From positions 1-38,492 of the forward strand of contig WBMQ01000029.1 in NCBI GenBank assembly GCA_016630905.1: DNA of 38,492 nucleotides. The letters run 5' to 3'. Positions 1-10,884 of the stretch are shown here, one piece after another. Source of the DNA: Capillidium heterosporum (Eukaryota; Entomophthoromycota; Entomophthoromycetes; Entomophthorales; Capillidiaceae). The notes under the pieces were generated by a model. The model ran no database searches. It was not told the DNA's origin and worked only from the letters and a program-made list of their open reading frames with translations. The stretch's first letter is position 1; every line of letters begins with the position of its first letter. The position numbers and the translations under genes were made by a program.

Positions 1-839
1 CGAAAATATAGCATTCATGCCAACATACTTTGAAATCTTGGGAGGTATAGGCAATGCTATAAATGGCTTTACATATAGATATCACAAACTACTGCGAATT
101 CTAGCTTGTTAAATTGTTTTCAAAGTATAATGCTAGAGATTGATCAGTGCTGTTTGTTACTTTTAATATTCAGTTAGGAAATATGGTCTCTGATTAACCT
201 ATATAGGCTTTTAGTTCTTTTGCTATAGTGATATTGAATTAATATATCAAAGAATCATCATTTTGCTGGAATGTATTTCGGGATATCAGATACTGCGAAA
301 AATTTAAACTAGGTTTAGTCCCGATTCCTCTTTGTTTATCAAAGCTAGCCCTAATAAGGGTATATCTAAAGGATGGAGTATATATATACGTCTATCAGTA
401 AATTGGAATGTATATAGTAGTATTTATTACCTTTGTCAATGGGTATACTATAGTGACCAAAGAAGTTTAGATAGTAAAAGGTCCTTTTCAATTAAATTGC
501 TGGTTTGCGGCAGAATTCCATAAATACTGGTTTACCAGTTACCGGTATAATTATGTAATTTTAAACCAACCATCCCGGTTTTAGAGTGCTTCTATATTTG
601 AAATTACGTAAATTTTGAAAAGTACGGTAAATCCATATTTGGAAATGGGCTATGATGGGGCTATAATTAAGTTTTTTCGGCACTATCTTTAAAAGCCCTT
701 TGAAACTAACTGCTGTACCCATTAACATAATATTTGTACCAAAAGATGATATGATATGAACCAATTGTATTAAAAATTTATACAAACTAATGATCCATAA
801 GCTACACTTTCACTTCATTCCAAATTTACATCCTTATTA

Positions 840-1101
840 TTATATATTTAGTTTGGAATATAGCCTCAAGTAAAATTTATATGCATCAAGGTTGTAGGGA
901 AGTCTCTCTAGGAATGCAGGGCTAGGCTTAAGGTAAGCCAATGTAGTGGTGATCACACCAATAAAACTAAAGAAGCTCAACGCCATTGCTTTAACAGCTG
1001 ATACTTTAATGGCAATCTGAACCCAAAGTTGGTTCATGAAGACAAACGAGGCCACAGTCGTGATGAGGCCAAGGAGGGCAGTACTACCATTGGATTCTAG
1101 T
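840..1101 (-). CDS. C-terminal fragment of an unidentified membrane protein
   Basis: An open minus-strand frame runs from about 1101 to a TAA at 840. It has two clear hydrophobic segments, one around GLITTVASFVF and one around LSFFSFIGVITTTLAYL, followed by a tail of about 30 residues. Codon choice (GCC, CTC, GGC, ATC) is richer in GC than the flanking DNA, which argues for real or recently real coding sequence. No start or upstream exon could be joined to it; upstream lies a stretch of degenerate CTAAT-type words (about 1100-1240). It may be the last exon of a gene or a relic. The GLITT..SF..LW string faintly recalls PEX11-type peroxisomal proteins, but not enough to name it. Confidence 0.35.
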
Positions 1102-1365
1102 ACTTAATCCCATCTAATCGGCTCTAATACTAATTCTGAGCGATTCTAATCTAATGCTATTCTGTGAATCCTAAGCTAATCCTAAGCTATCCTTGATCCA
1201 ACGTTATTCAGTATATCAACTTTAAGCTACTCTAAGTTTGCAATGTTCTGGTTCGATTCCTGGCTAATTCAACGGTTACAGGAAGTCGGTTCTAACGACG
1301 TGCAGTGATTATAACAAGAGGAAATTGAAATATTTATTATAAAAATAATCACTTGTCGAAAAGTT

Positions 1366-1512
1366 ACACAAGTCGGAGGGGTTTATATAGGGGCAGGAGA
1401 CGAAGACGACAGGACGATGGAGATGCCGATGGCCAGTACTTCATTAAGCAGATGATTCGTATCCATCACGCTTTAAAGGTGGACCAGGAGAATCCATTTG
1501 GGACATGTCATG
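1366..1512 (+). other. GC-richer island with a short open frame
   Basis: In an AT-rich stretch, this island reads open on the plus strand for about 45 codons to a TAA near 1530, starting with an arginine-rich run (GRRRRRQDDGDADGQYF) and ending near NPFGTCHGLIQ. On the minus strand the same stretch holds a TATATAAA word between C-runs, about 1385-1395, that could be a promoter element. No start codon, splice partner or family was recognised. It could be an isolated exon, a relic, or a promoter region of a lost gene. Confidence 0.2.
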
Positions 1513-1884
1513 GCCTAATACAATAATTGTTATTCAGTTCAAGTGGAGGACTCCGCCCTTTTATGATTAATTATTAAGCAATTGAAACCTAATATATTGC
1601 AAGGTTGAAAATGGTATTAAAACTAGATTTCATACAGCTAGAAGGGTTATCAAGCTGGTTCTTTAGAGAAGCCATCTGAGGTTTCGTTACAAAGGTATTC
1701 AAAATTTTGTATAGATATAAAAAAGAGTACTATATCCAGTAATAAAGTGTATCAATACAAATTCAGTTTCGAAGTGAATCTAGTAGGAAATTGATATTTG
1801 CACCAAGTATCAATTAAAAGCATATAGGCACAAATCCCACAAACATAAATTACTTGAGACCATTTTTAAAGTAGGATTCATCTT

Positions 1885-2785
1885 TTCAATCCCAGCGTTA
1901 TCCTCATCCTTAACATTATCGTATATCCAGCATTGAATGGTATGCCTATAATTTTGGATTCCGAACTTCTAGACATCCGTTGCATAGTTTCCAATAGATC
2001 TGGATGACAGTGGACAAGTTCAAGATATCGACAGCTTTACGCACAAGTTTAGCCAAGCCAATTTCAGCCTGGGTAGAGATGACTTTGGGCTCGTCGATCC
2101 GTTTAGCTTGAGTAACCGACAGCACCATCTTTTACATATTTTTAGAGATAAAATCTTGATAAAAATCTATTTGACTTGACATTCAGTTGGTAGCTAGTGC
2201 TGAGATTATATATTCAATATTCATAGTGACTTGATCATAGTTTTTTTGCAGTTTTGAAGGATGCATTTATCTAAGACGATCTAGATGGTGGCCTGAGCAT
2301 GTTCTATAAGGATCTTGTATACAATCTAAATATCGTAGCAGGTTTGGAACGAATTGAAATATAATGATAAGTGAAATGATCGATGGTGTTGATAATGTTA
2401 TTTTTAGCTATACTATTAACACTTCTGATATCGATTATTTGAGTTTTGACGTTGACACAGATACTAGTGTTTAAATATAGAATTGACTCAAGTTAGACCG
2501 GGTCGATTGTACCTAGGTAGCGACCAAATCGAGTAACTAGACGAATTTTACTCTGTTAACGAAGTAAGGTTTGAAGAAGCAAAAATACATGGAAATCCAG
2601 CCAATGATACCAGTATATTTATCTAAAGAAGCCATAAGTTCTTGTAGAAGGTTGTGTTGGAATATTTAACATGTTGATTAGTATAGCCCATCGGTATGGC
2701 ATTGTTGGCTTGGAACTGGTTTAATAACCCAACTGCTTCTGGGACTGTATAGTTAGATTCTTGTAAAGTCGGTGTAAAAAATGCC
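1885..2785 (-). pseudogene. Decayed stomatin/SPFH paralogue
   Basis: This stretch lines up along nearly its whole length with the intact stomatin gene at 5259-6209, in the same orientation. The best preserved part (1946-2128) reads TQAKRIDEPKVISTQAEIGLAKL where the intact gene reads AAQAKRIGESRVIAAQAEVDSAKL. Further along, the TRFGRYL and PY..VN regions and even the N-terminal leader can be matched, for example 2521-2580 against 5941-6005. Several frameshifts and stops break the frame and the start codon is lost. Differences are spread over all base types by eye, so this looks like ordinary decay of an old duplicate. The lack of introns matches the intact copy, so retroposition cannot be told from DNA duplication. 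Confidence 0.85.
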
Positions 2786-5258
2786 GTATGTTCGTTTTAT
2801 AAAACCTCAATAAGAAAACTTGCTATCTATGTCTATTCTTTTTAAACTAGAAACACCGATACGACTTTCTATCAGTATCATGATAGGTGTGATTTTACAT
2901 GACTCATCATATATTCTAAACATTACATTTACACTACCTTTTCCTTAGTCACATACTAGACTGCAACCAATTGATCTTTAGTTCCTTCCAAAACACTATA
3001 TTAATTCTACTATGTGTTTTGAAAATAGTTCATATGCATGTACTTCAACTATTTGTAATATTTGGGATGATAAGTAAATAAGCCTAATTAGAAGCTTTTA
3101 TGTGAAAATTCACTTTGTTAGAATAATCAAATAAGTAAAATCTATTACAATGTTTACTAAAGGTTGCATGGCACATCTATTATCAAAGCAAGATTCAGCT
3201 ATGGAAAACCCTTTATACTTTTTAAGAATCACATCGATAATAGCATCTCAACCTTCAGTTAAAGGGTCTGACAGTAAATTTGAAAGAATCTTTGAAAAGC
3301 TTGATGAGGCATTGATGAACATATCAGCAGGTATGTACATCCAGCCAGTTTAAAACTAATCGATTTGAATAGCTAAACTTTTGGCGTCCAAGATGGGCTT
3401 AAGCTCTTCAATCACTTCAAATACATCTTTACAATCCTTCACACTTATGATAATTTTTCCTATAACAAATTAGTACAAAAGTACTTTTAAAATTCTATTT
3501 GGCTCATCGGAACATTCACTGCTTCGCTTGAAAACCAACTTTATTTCATCAAAGAGTTATATTTTCAAGCTTTATACGTCATGTAAAAGGCTGTATTATT
3601 TAATATTGTTGAAGCTGAAGTTGCTTTCGTACTCATTAAGAACCAAAGTAATGGGGTCGATAAAAAACTGGTTGTAACTTGGATACTGAATAGCTTTATA
3701 TTTGGAATCTGGTTTCGACATCAAACTCCTTTATATTTCAATTATATGTCTTCTCTTCAAATTAAAATGAATAGTATCCACGTCGCTACTTCTAATAAGT
3801 ACTATAAAGCTCACTGTTTGTTTCCTTGATCTTTTGAATGCTTCTGAGTTGGAAACTTTATCCTAATAATAGTGTTTAAAAGGAATACAAACCATATATA
3901 TACCTTTCTCTTCATCTTGACCAATCTAATTTGCTTCAAATCACTTAGCATTGCCAGACAGGAAGCATCAAAGATTGAAGTGGGTTTCAAAGAATATAAT
4001 TGATTAAATGTGCATCTTACTGTTGAAAAGATTCACTATAAAAATATCAGCTTTAAATTCAAGCGACTCTGAATTAGCATCGCGCTTTAGAGTTGCTTTC
4101 ACTCATTTAAAATATAATATAACTAATACAAAATATCAAAAGCTTACTTTGCTTTATATTTGCAAGTGGTTCAATCAAGGTATTAATAAGTACAGAGTTA
4201 ATATGGATGATGCTTACTCATATCTACAAGAATATTGGAAAGCAGAAGATTAAAATTCATGTACTCAAAAATCAATGTCATTTTTAGGCCTCAATTCGGA
4301 CTGTATTTCAATAACATCAATAAAGCTTTGAGCTTTAGTTATCTTAGGTCTCATCAATTCTCAAGCAGCATTAGCCAAATCTTGGTATTTAAATTAATCA
4401 CAGCCTCAAGCTACTTTAGATGCCCAAGCCAAGATAGGTATTGGAATGGCCTCTTTAGACTTTCGGATGTTAGTAGGTTCTACCTTTTTCGATAAAACAT
4501 CTATTTGGTCCTATAAATTGGAAAGTTTTGATCAAAGACACCTCTTCATCCAATTTGTGGAATAAGGGCAGTTACATAGATCTACTTATCTTTGCATTTA
4601 TTCTGAGGTCTAATTAACTGGAAAAGCATTTATATAGACTGCCTACTATTTATAGTTTATGATGCCGATATTTTTCAAGTAGTCTGTCATTTCATTCACT
4701 TTTGTAAAGCTGTTACTTTGTGCTATTTATTACTAAGAAAATATACTAAATGGATTGCATTTAACATAATTGCAAGTCAAATAGCCTCCAGCAAATCTAA
4801 ATCTAACAAGAGCACACTACCACTTGGTTTATCAGTACTATTTACTTTATCCTATCAAAGCAATTATAGCACACCCATCATTAAATCCCTAGTCTAGACC
4901 CCATCACCATCAACTTCCATTTTGGCTATCCAAATCAGATTCAATACATTTAATAAATTGCTATGGCTCAATCTGGAAAAAATGGCGTGTACAATAGCTC
5001 AATTTTATGACGAAAGGGTGGGAATCGTGGGACAAGTGTATCAAATTTGGTGGAGAAATACAAATAGGGTATTTGACTAAATGCCAAACTAAAAGTATAT
5101 AGAAAAAACATAACTAAATTAAACCATGTAAATATACAAATCAGAGCATATAAGATACTATATATTTAATTAATAGGTAATAAAAAGCTGAATAAAAAAT
5201 CGATATGTACACGATAAATCAATTTAAATGCGAGGTAAGGAAAATGCTCGCCTTTAAA
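2786..5258. other. Gene-poor stretch with unassignable coding-like relics
   Basis: No gene could be supported here. Two short plus-strand frames (3150-3353 and 4008-4253) and several minus-strand stretches (about 3380-3860 in one frame with about five in-frame stops, and about 4270-4500) look coding-like, but signals on the two strands contradict each other. The minus stretch near 3380-3450 reads KDVFEVIEELKPILDAKSL before a TAG. The most cautious reading is remnants of one or more decayed genes; no family was recognised. Confidence 0.3.
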
Positions 5259-6209
5259 TTAGTCGGTAGCTTTATCCAAAAGAGTAGGAGTTAGAGCCTT
5301 GAGCATACCACTATCCTCACCAACACCATCGATACCACCAGCGTTGAAGGGCATGAAGATGACTTTGGAGCCCGAGTTTTTAGACATCTGCTGCATAGTC
5401 TCCAAGTATCTAATTTGAATAGCAGCTGGTGAATTGAGGATGTCAGCAGCTTCACGCATCAACTTAGCACTATCAACTTCAGCTTGGGCGGCAATGACGC
5501 GAGATTCACCGATACGCTTAGCTTGAGCAGCTGATGACAAAGAGGTCTGTAGGTCCTTAGAGAAGACGAGATCTTTGATTAAGACAGATTCGACTTTGAC
5601 ACCCCAGCTGGTAGCCGGTGCTGAAATGATATTCTCAATATCCAGGGCAATTTCATCACGATTCTCGATACAATCCTGTAAGACACGCTGACCCAAGACG
5701 GCTCGAATAGTAGTTTGGGCACGTTCCATGAGAGCCGAGTGTACGTTCTGGACACCGTAGTAGGCTTGGAAGGGGTCGGTGATGTGATAGTAAATGACAC
5801 AGTCGATAGTGATATTGACGTTGTCCTTGGTCATGATACTGATGTTCCCGATGTTAATGATTTGAATCTTGATGTCAACAAAGTCCAAGTGTTCGGTTAC
5901 TGGGTTGACCCAAGTGAGACCAGGGTCGGTAGTACGTAAGTAACGACCGAAGCGGGTAATTAAGCCAACGTTACCCTGGTTGACACTACGGTAGGGGTTG
6001 GGGAAGCAAAAGCAGATGGGGATGGAACCCAAGGTACCTAGGCAGTCACCGAACGAGGTCATGAACTTTTCGTAGAAAGTGGTGTTGGGGTCTTCGGCAC
6101 GCTGGTTGGCGTAACTGGCAGGCAAGGCGTTGCCCGATTGGGGCTGAGTTAGTGGCTCGACCGATTCGGCAACCGAGTAGTTGGGTGCTTGCATAGCTGG
6201 TGAAGTCAT
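5259..6209 (-). CDS. Stomatin-family SPFH/band-7 protein
   Basis: Single-exon gene encoding 316 residues. Stomatin-type proteins are membrane scaffolds that insert by a short hydrophobic hairpin and oligomerise on the cytoplasmic face. An N-terminal leader rich in small and polar residues (1-60) precedes a hydrophobic Cys/Phe/Pro stretch with SIPICFCFPNPY. The SPFH domain follows (about 75-240), with GLITRFGRYLRT, DPGL, IMTKDNVNITIDCVIYYHI and ERAQTTIRAVLGQ, then the coiled helical segment AAQAKRIGESRVIAAQAEV and the C-terminal VIFMPFNAGG. Length and motif order are typical of fungal stomatins. The first ATG sits directly after a short tandem repeat and about 70 bp from a TATA-like box. A decayed paralogue lies about 2.5 kb away. 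Absence of introns contrasts with its intron-rich neighbours. Confidence 0.95.
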   Translation of the reverse strand: MTSPAMQAPNYSVAESVEPLTQPQSGNALPASYANQRAEDPNTTFYEKFMTSFGDCLGTLGSIPICFCFPNPYRSVNQGNVGLITRFGRYLRTTDPGLTWVNPVTEHLDFVDIKIQIINIGNISIMTKDNVNITIDCVIYYHITDPFQAYYGVQNVHSALMERAQTTIRAVLGQRVLQDCIENRDEIALDIENIISAPATSWGVKVESVLIKDLVFSKDLQTSLSSAAQAKRIGESRVIAAQAEVDSAKLMREAADILNSPAAIQIRYLETMQQMSKNSGSKVIFMPFNAGGIDGVGEDSGMLKALTPTLLDKATD

Positions 6210-6230
6210 TAAAAGTTAAAAGTTAAAAGC
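6210..6230 (-). repeat. Triple TTTTAAC-type heptamer directly before the stomatin ATG
   Basis: On the coding strand the word CTTTTAA is repeated three times in tandem and runs straight into the start codon. It lies in the 5' leader and could affect start-site context, or may simply be slippage. Confidence 0.7.
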
Positions 6231-6280
6231 TAGTTGGTAGTTGTAGGTTGATGGTTAAAAGTTTGGATCAAAAGGTGGCA

Positions 6281-6287
6281 ATTTATA
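6281..6287 (-). promoter_or_regulatory. TATA-like box of the stomatin gene
   Basis: TATAAAT on the minus strand, about 72 bp upstream of the stomatin start codon, a reasonable distance for a fungal core promoter. Assignment rests on motif and position only. Confidence 0.4.
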
Positions 6288-6299
6288 CTTGGCTCACTT

Positions 6300-8614
6300 T
6301 CTGTTTTCAGAGTGCTTGTCAAGTTTGGCTTTTGGAAAGTAACATTGCGGCCAATAGAAATTTTGGAACCTTCCCATAACTTTAGTCCGATTTAATATGG
6401 ACTTTGGGAATTTGATTGTATTTGATGGAACTGGCTAAAAAGTGACAAAGCTCTATCAGTTCTGTTTAGCAATAGCAAAGGGCCGAAACACTGCTGATAC
6501 GTCTACTATAAGCCATTGCCTATCAATTAAGCCCAAAGCCGTTTTCATTTGTGAAGTGAGAATCCACAAGTCAAAATAGACCGACAGCTGTGCAAGTGTT
6601 TTCACTCTACGTCTAATTACCTTTTTACTATACTTGGAAATTTTATTTAGGTTGGTGCTTTCATTTCAGAATATATGATTTGCTACTGCATTTAGTTTTG
6701 GTGATTTTTATTCAGTTCTGTAGAATGTAATTGTTCCGATTGTAATGCTAGAAAGTGAGAAGGTTCTTACTTTACCAGGAGCTAGAATAGGATTTGTAAA
6801 AAAGCTTGGCAAAATGCTTCGATAGAAGGCGGTGATAGAAGCATACATATACTGAAATGGCACTTTCAATAAACAATTTAGGTTAGTGGTCTGATATAAG
6901 GGTTTGCACCCCTAGTTATCGACACTTCCCCAGATACCTGTAGAGCAACTAAAGTGACTACTGCTCTGTTCAATTGGAGACGAATATTTGCAAAGATTTT
7001 ATAAGTCTACTTATAAAAAGCTCCCTTACTGTATTCAATTAATTTCAAACAGAAAAATGGTTTAGTAAAGCCTTTGAAAGTCTAAAAGCTGCGTCTCTTC
7101 AAACGAAATCTCAAGTCTGAAGAGATTTGAGATTGCCTTCTTCAAGGATGTTACTAAAACCAACTAAAAGGTAGGTAATGACAAACTTTGACAAATATAG
7201 TATGTTGGCTGGTCGCCCTTGCTAAGTGTCTGACCACTAGCTAGGACTTCCAGTTGATTAGGTTCGGCCGAACTTGGTGAGTCCTTCGGCATGGGACGTG
7301 ATATATGTATCGTGTTGTGGGCTGACTAATATAGATACGGTTGATTCCTCTACAACCAATGAAAGTACTAAAAATTCTCAATCCCTGAAAAACCACTGGC
7401 TAAGAACCTTTTGACGTTTAATAAAACTAATCCAACTCAATATACGATCTTAGAACCTTAAAGACCTCAAACCATGAAATACCAAAATCCTTTGTGTTCT
7501 CCAATTCCTTAATCCTCTGAAAAAACCTCTTTTTTCCTGTCTGAAAGGTACGATATATATATCATAGCTTTGGGGATAGTCATAACTTACCGATATGTAA
7601 GTGGATATTTCTTCTGCAAGGGGGTAGACATGTGTTCTGGTCGCAGTAGTCCACCCTTGAAGTTCAGATCCAATGATTCGTACAGCTGATTAGTATGGTA
7701 GAACTGGTCATCTGGTGATTAAAGTGAGTCTTCGGTGAGAGATAAAGTTTATAACCCAAAGCACATTGTCGGGACGTAGTATAAAATGTAAGTCTACAAC
7801 TCAGCTGAAGAGCTAAGTTGACATAGTATAAATCTAATACTCTGTTTACCAAAGTTAAAGGGAAGACCAAGCCTCAGCTTATCTACTAAACTTTGAGCAT
7901 CTATCAATTAAATGACATATACCTTTCTATAAGACTAATAATTGCTAATAATTTAATATATCCTTTACACTCTTTACTAATTGCAGCTTATCCATCTATA
8001 AATTCAATCAACTAACTATTTATTGATTGTCTAATGCAACATCTACCTCAAAGTACAGGTATAGGCAGTACTTTTAAATTGATGGAGGCAAAGTAGGTAA
8101 ACTAATTGAGTATAGCTCTGCATAGAAAGTATATCCCTCAGGAAGATGTATAGAAATGTCTAAATAGTAATAGCTTTTAAAAATATCTAATATCCTTTAA
8201 CAGGATTTTGAGAGCAAGGTTTTGCACTACCTATAATAATAAATTCAATGATACAATCATTTAGTTACCAATATTTAAAACTTGGTAGTTGATAGCACCT
8301 TGCAAAAATTTATTCAAACTTTAAAATCAGAACTTTAGTCAAATAAGACTTTAAGATTTGCAACTTTCTAATTCTATAATCGGCTTAATTTATTTATAAA
8401 ATTTAGTGCATTTTAACCTTTTAATTCAAAATAATTTGACTATGTTTGCATTGGAATTTATATATAACTTTAGACCACTTTTTACCTTATTTTTTATGAA
8501 TATTTTACAGTAATTATATATTTATAAAAAGTTTTCTTATAATCAAAATAAGGTAGGAAGTGCCCTTAGTCTAAATTACTCAAATTTTAAAAAACAACTA
8601 CTAATCAATATTAT
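6300..8614. other. Intergenic region, no gene seen
   Basis: Between the stomatin promoter and the left inverted-repeat arm no gene or RNA was recognised. Two small structures stand out: crossed 8-bp inverted repeats at 7094-7134 and a perfect 12-bp palindrome GTTCGGCCGAAC at 7262-7273. The palindrome lies inside a relatively GC-rich patch (about 7205-7330). Confidence 0.4.
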
Positions 8615-9873
8615 AACTTCCTAATCCGTATCTATTATCAAGAAGTCTAGGTAAACATAACTTAATCCACTTCAACATTTCTTTCTTTAATACTAACCTT
8701 GATCGAGGTATCCTTCAACTTATCTGGAAGTTGGTTAGGATTTTCAGTAGCATTGTAGCTAATGATGAAGCTATGGTAGATCATCATACTAGCCATAAAC
8801 CTTACAAAGCTAGGTATCATCTTATCCAAGTTCCAAAAGATAAAAGCTACAACTTGGATTTAAGAATAAGTCTTTAGTAAGCTTGACATTTATAAAAGTG
8901 CTGAAGGTGGGTTAAAGTCTTGAATGTAATTGAAATACTTTTAGGTTCACAATCAAGCAGGAGGTTCATTGATAGATAGGCTACATTTACTAAACCAGAG
9001 ATCTGTAGTGGATTGGATAAACCAAAGAAGTAATATTGAGTTTTCTAAACTTGCTCCATATTGGTGTAAAGTATATAGGTTGCAGCTTACACTTAAGAAA
9101 TTCCAATCCTTCCAAGTAGGCCAGTAATTACAATCTTTCAAGCAGCCAATCAATTAAATGGGTTTGTACCTCAAGTACCAGAAGTGCTTAGTAGTGCTTT
9201 TTAAAGTAGAGAGCAAAGCTTTGTACTAAGGTATATTTGCCTTTGTCAGCTTTAATGTCTTGAGGGTAAGTGACTTAGGCTTGACATACTTGAAGATCTA
9301 TTGAGAGAGTAGCTGGTTATCACTAGTACATTCAAGGTTGGGAGGCTTGGTTGGTTGATTAGTTATAGTGTGGGAAATAAGTCTTGGAATCCTTATTAGT
9401 TAAGTTGAAAAAGCAGCTTTTATCTTCAACATATTCTTTAAAGGATATAATGTGCTTGTGAGTGAGAATTGGAAAATCTAGGTTATCTTTGACATGTTTT
9501 GCCTTGTTGGTACACTGTATCTTGTAATTCTTTAATAGATTTGTCATCAACCCAACTCTCCAATATATTGGCAGTATTGCGAAATATTGATAGTAAAGGT
9601 AACTGTCAAAGGTATTGGTTTGTCAAGATCAATTCAAATAGTTCTTTAGCTTCCAAATATTCAACTGTGACAAGTATCTTGAGTGGAAGTGCTGTCAGGC
9701 TCTTTGTACTTTATGCTTCAAACTTAAGGAAGAGTAGCTAGATATTTCAAGTGTTACTTTATAACTTTGCTTTCTAATATTTGAAATGATTGGATCAATA
9801 AGCTACTTTGATCCGAAATATTAGATTGTTTTATATAAGTAAACTTGTATAAATCATACATTTTACCAGAACA
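8615..9873. repeat. Left arm of a 1,259-bp inverted repeat
   Basis: This segment is the reverse complement of 17466-18724. Pairing is gap-free with coordinates summing to 27339 throughout. By eye only three single-base differences were found (at 9855, 9277 and 9269). Homology stops sharply at both ends: 8614/18725 outside and 9874/17465 inside. Neither terminal inverted repeats nor target-site duplications were evident. The content is AT-rich with short broken frames, so the arms do not encode an intact protein. It may be a duplicated segment or a decayed element kept uniform by gene conversion or recent copying. Confidence 0.95.
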
Positions 9874-10884
9874 AAATAATAAAAGTTGGTTTAAAAAACC
9901 TATTTCCAACCCAGATAATGCTAAATTCAATCAGAGTGCTGTGCCAATTCCTTTACAAATGTACTTTTACCATTAAAGTGCCATTAAAGATAGTCCTATC
10001 CCTTCCATTCCAAAAAGTTTGACTTATTTCTATATTTCGGAATGAAAGAGGTAGAATAGAGGCATATTATTTAAGCTAGAATAATATACCTTTAAGAACA
10101 TAGCTGTATTTGGAATAGTGATTTATTGGCAGTATACCACACCGTTTTACAACAACTGATAACATTGCCAGCCTTATATCAATTGCTCTATCATCTTGAA
10201 CTATTTATACTTAACTAAACTTGAGAGTGGTCTTCAGGGATATGATAAATCTATAGGTTTAGTTTGAAGCTAATATAACTTTGGGTATACTTTAAAAGTC
10301 AACTTTTTTCGTGTATTTTTCGAAGCTTGGGGAATAGAAATACAACCTCCAAAGCTACAGGTAATAAATCTAGATCGAGGCGCTTATACCATTAGTTTGC
10401 ATATAGAATTTTCTAATTAAAGGTCAACGGACCAATCCAAAGCCGCTTTTTGTGTACCAGCAGGAATTTAGATGTGTTTATCCAATCCCTTTCGCCGATT
10501 TGAAGTGCTGGGCCAATCTCAAATACAATTGCTTTGATCTCTATCACGAGTTGGCAAGCTTGTGATGGAAGTGGCAAAACCTTCACTCTTATTAAAGATG
10601 TGATCTCAATTGCAAGTTTACCAAGTTGAGAATATCTTTGCCTAGCCAATTAAAGGCAGATAAAGTTACATCACCAGGATAAGAGCAATAGAGCTACTTG
10701 ATTGGCACAATTCGGTATCAAATCCCTAATCAGCCCCTTGATACTTGTACCCAAAGTTCAAAGCTTGGAAAATTTACTCTCTCAAAATTGTATATGTTTC
10801 GATAGCAATAAACCTATTATTATAGATTTTATAGAACTTAGACAATTTTACCAAGGCATCTAGTCCCCTTTAATTACAACTGAC
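9874..10884. other. Intergenic region upstream of the PSP1 gene
   Basis: No gene is supported. A 78-codon minus-strand open frame at 10413-10649 begins with TTG rather than ATG and resembles no family I know. The last few hundred bases probably hold the promoter of the PSP1 gene, but no single element is convincing. Confidence 0.35.

Noticed and set aside
1248-1265. GGTTCGATTCC resembling a tRNA T-loop
   Set aside because: The flanking bases do not form a 5-bp T stem, and no acceptor or anticodon arm can be drawn around it.
1885-2785. Repeat-induced point mutation as the cause of the dead stomatin copy
   Set aside because: By eye the differences from the intact copy include many transversions and small indels, without the C-to-T/G-to-A bias expected.
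3380-3860. Minus-strand frame with about five in-frame TAA/TAG codons that might suggest a code where TAA/TAG encode Gln
   Set aside because: All confirmed genes in the window end in ordinary TAA, TAG or TGA and contain none inside, and the plus strand over the same region is equally open. A decayed gene is the simpler reading.
8706-8713. A GTATCCTT word resembling a U12 GT-AG donor in the inverted repeat
   Set aside because: No CCTTAAC-type branch site or suitable acceptor follows at intron distance, and words of this kind are expected by chance in sequence this AT-rich.
8953-9741. Open frames in the repeat arms as real genes
   Set aside because: The frames are short, mutually exclusive across strands and frames, and separated by stops; they are better described as wreckage inside a repeat.
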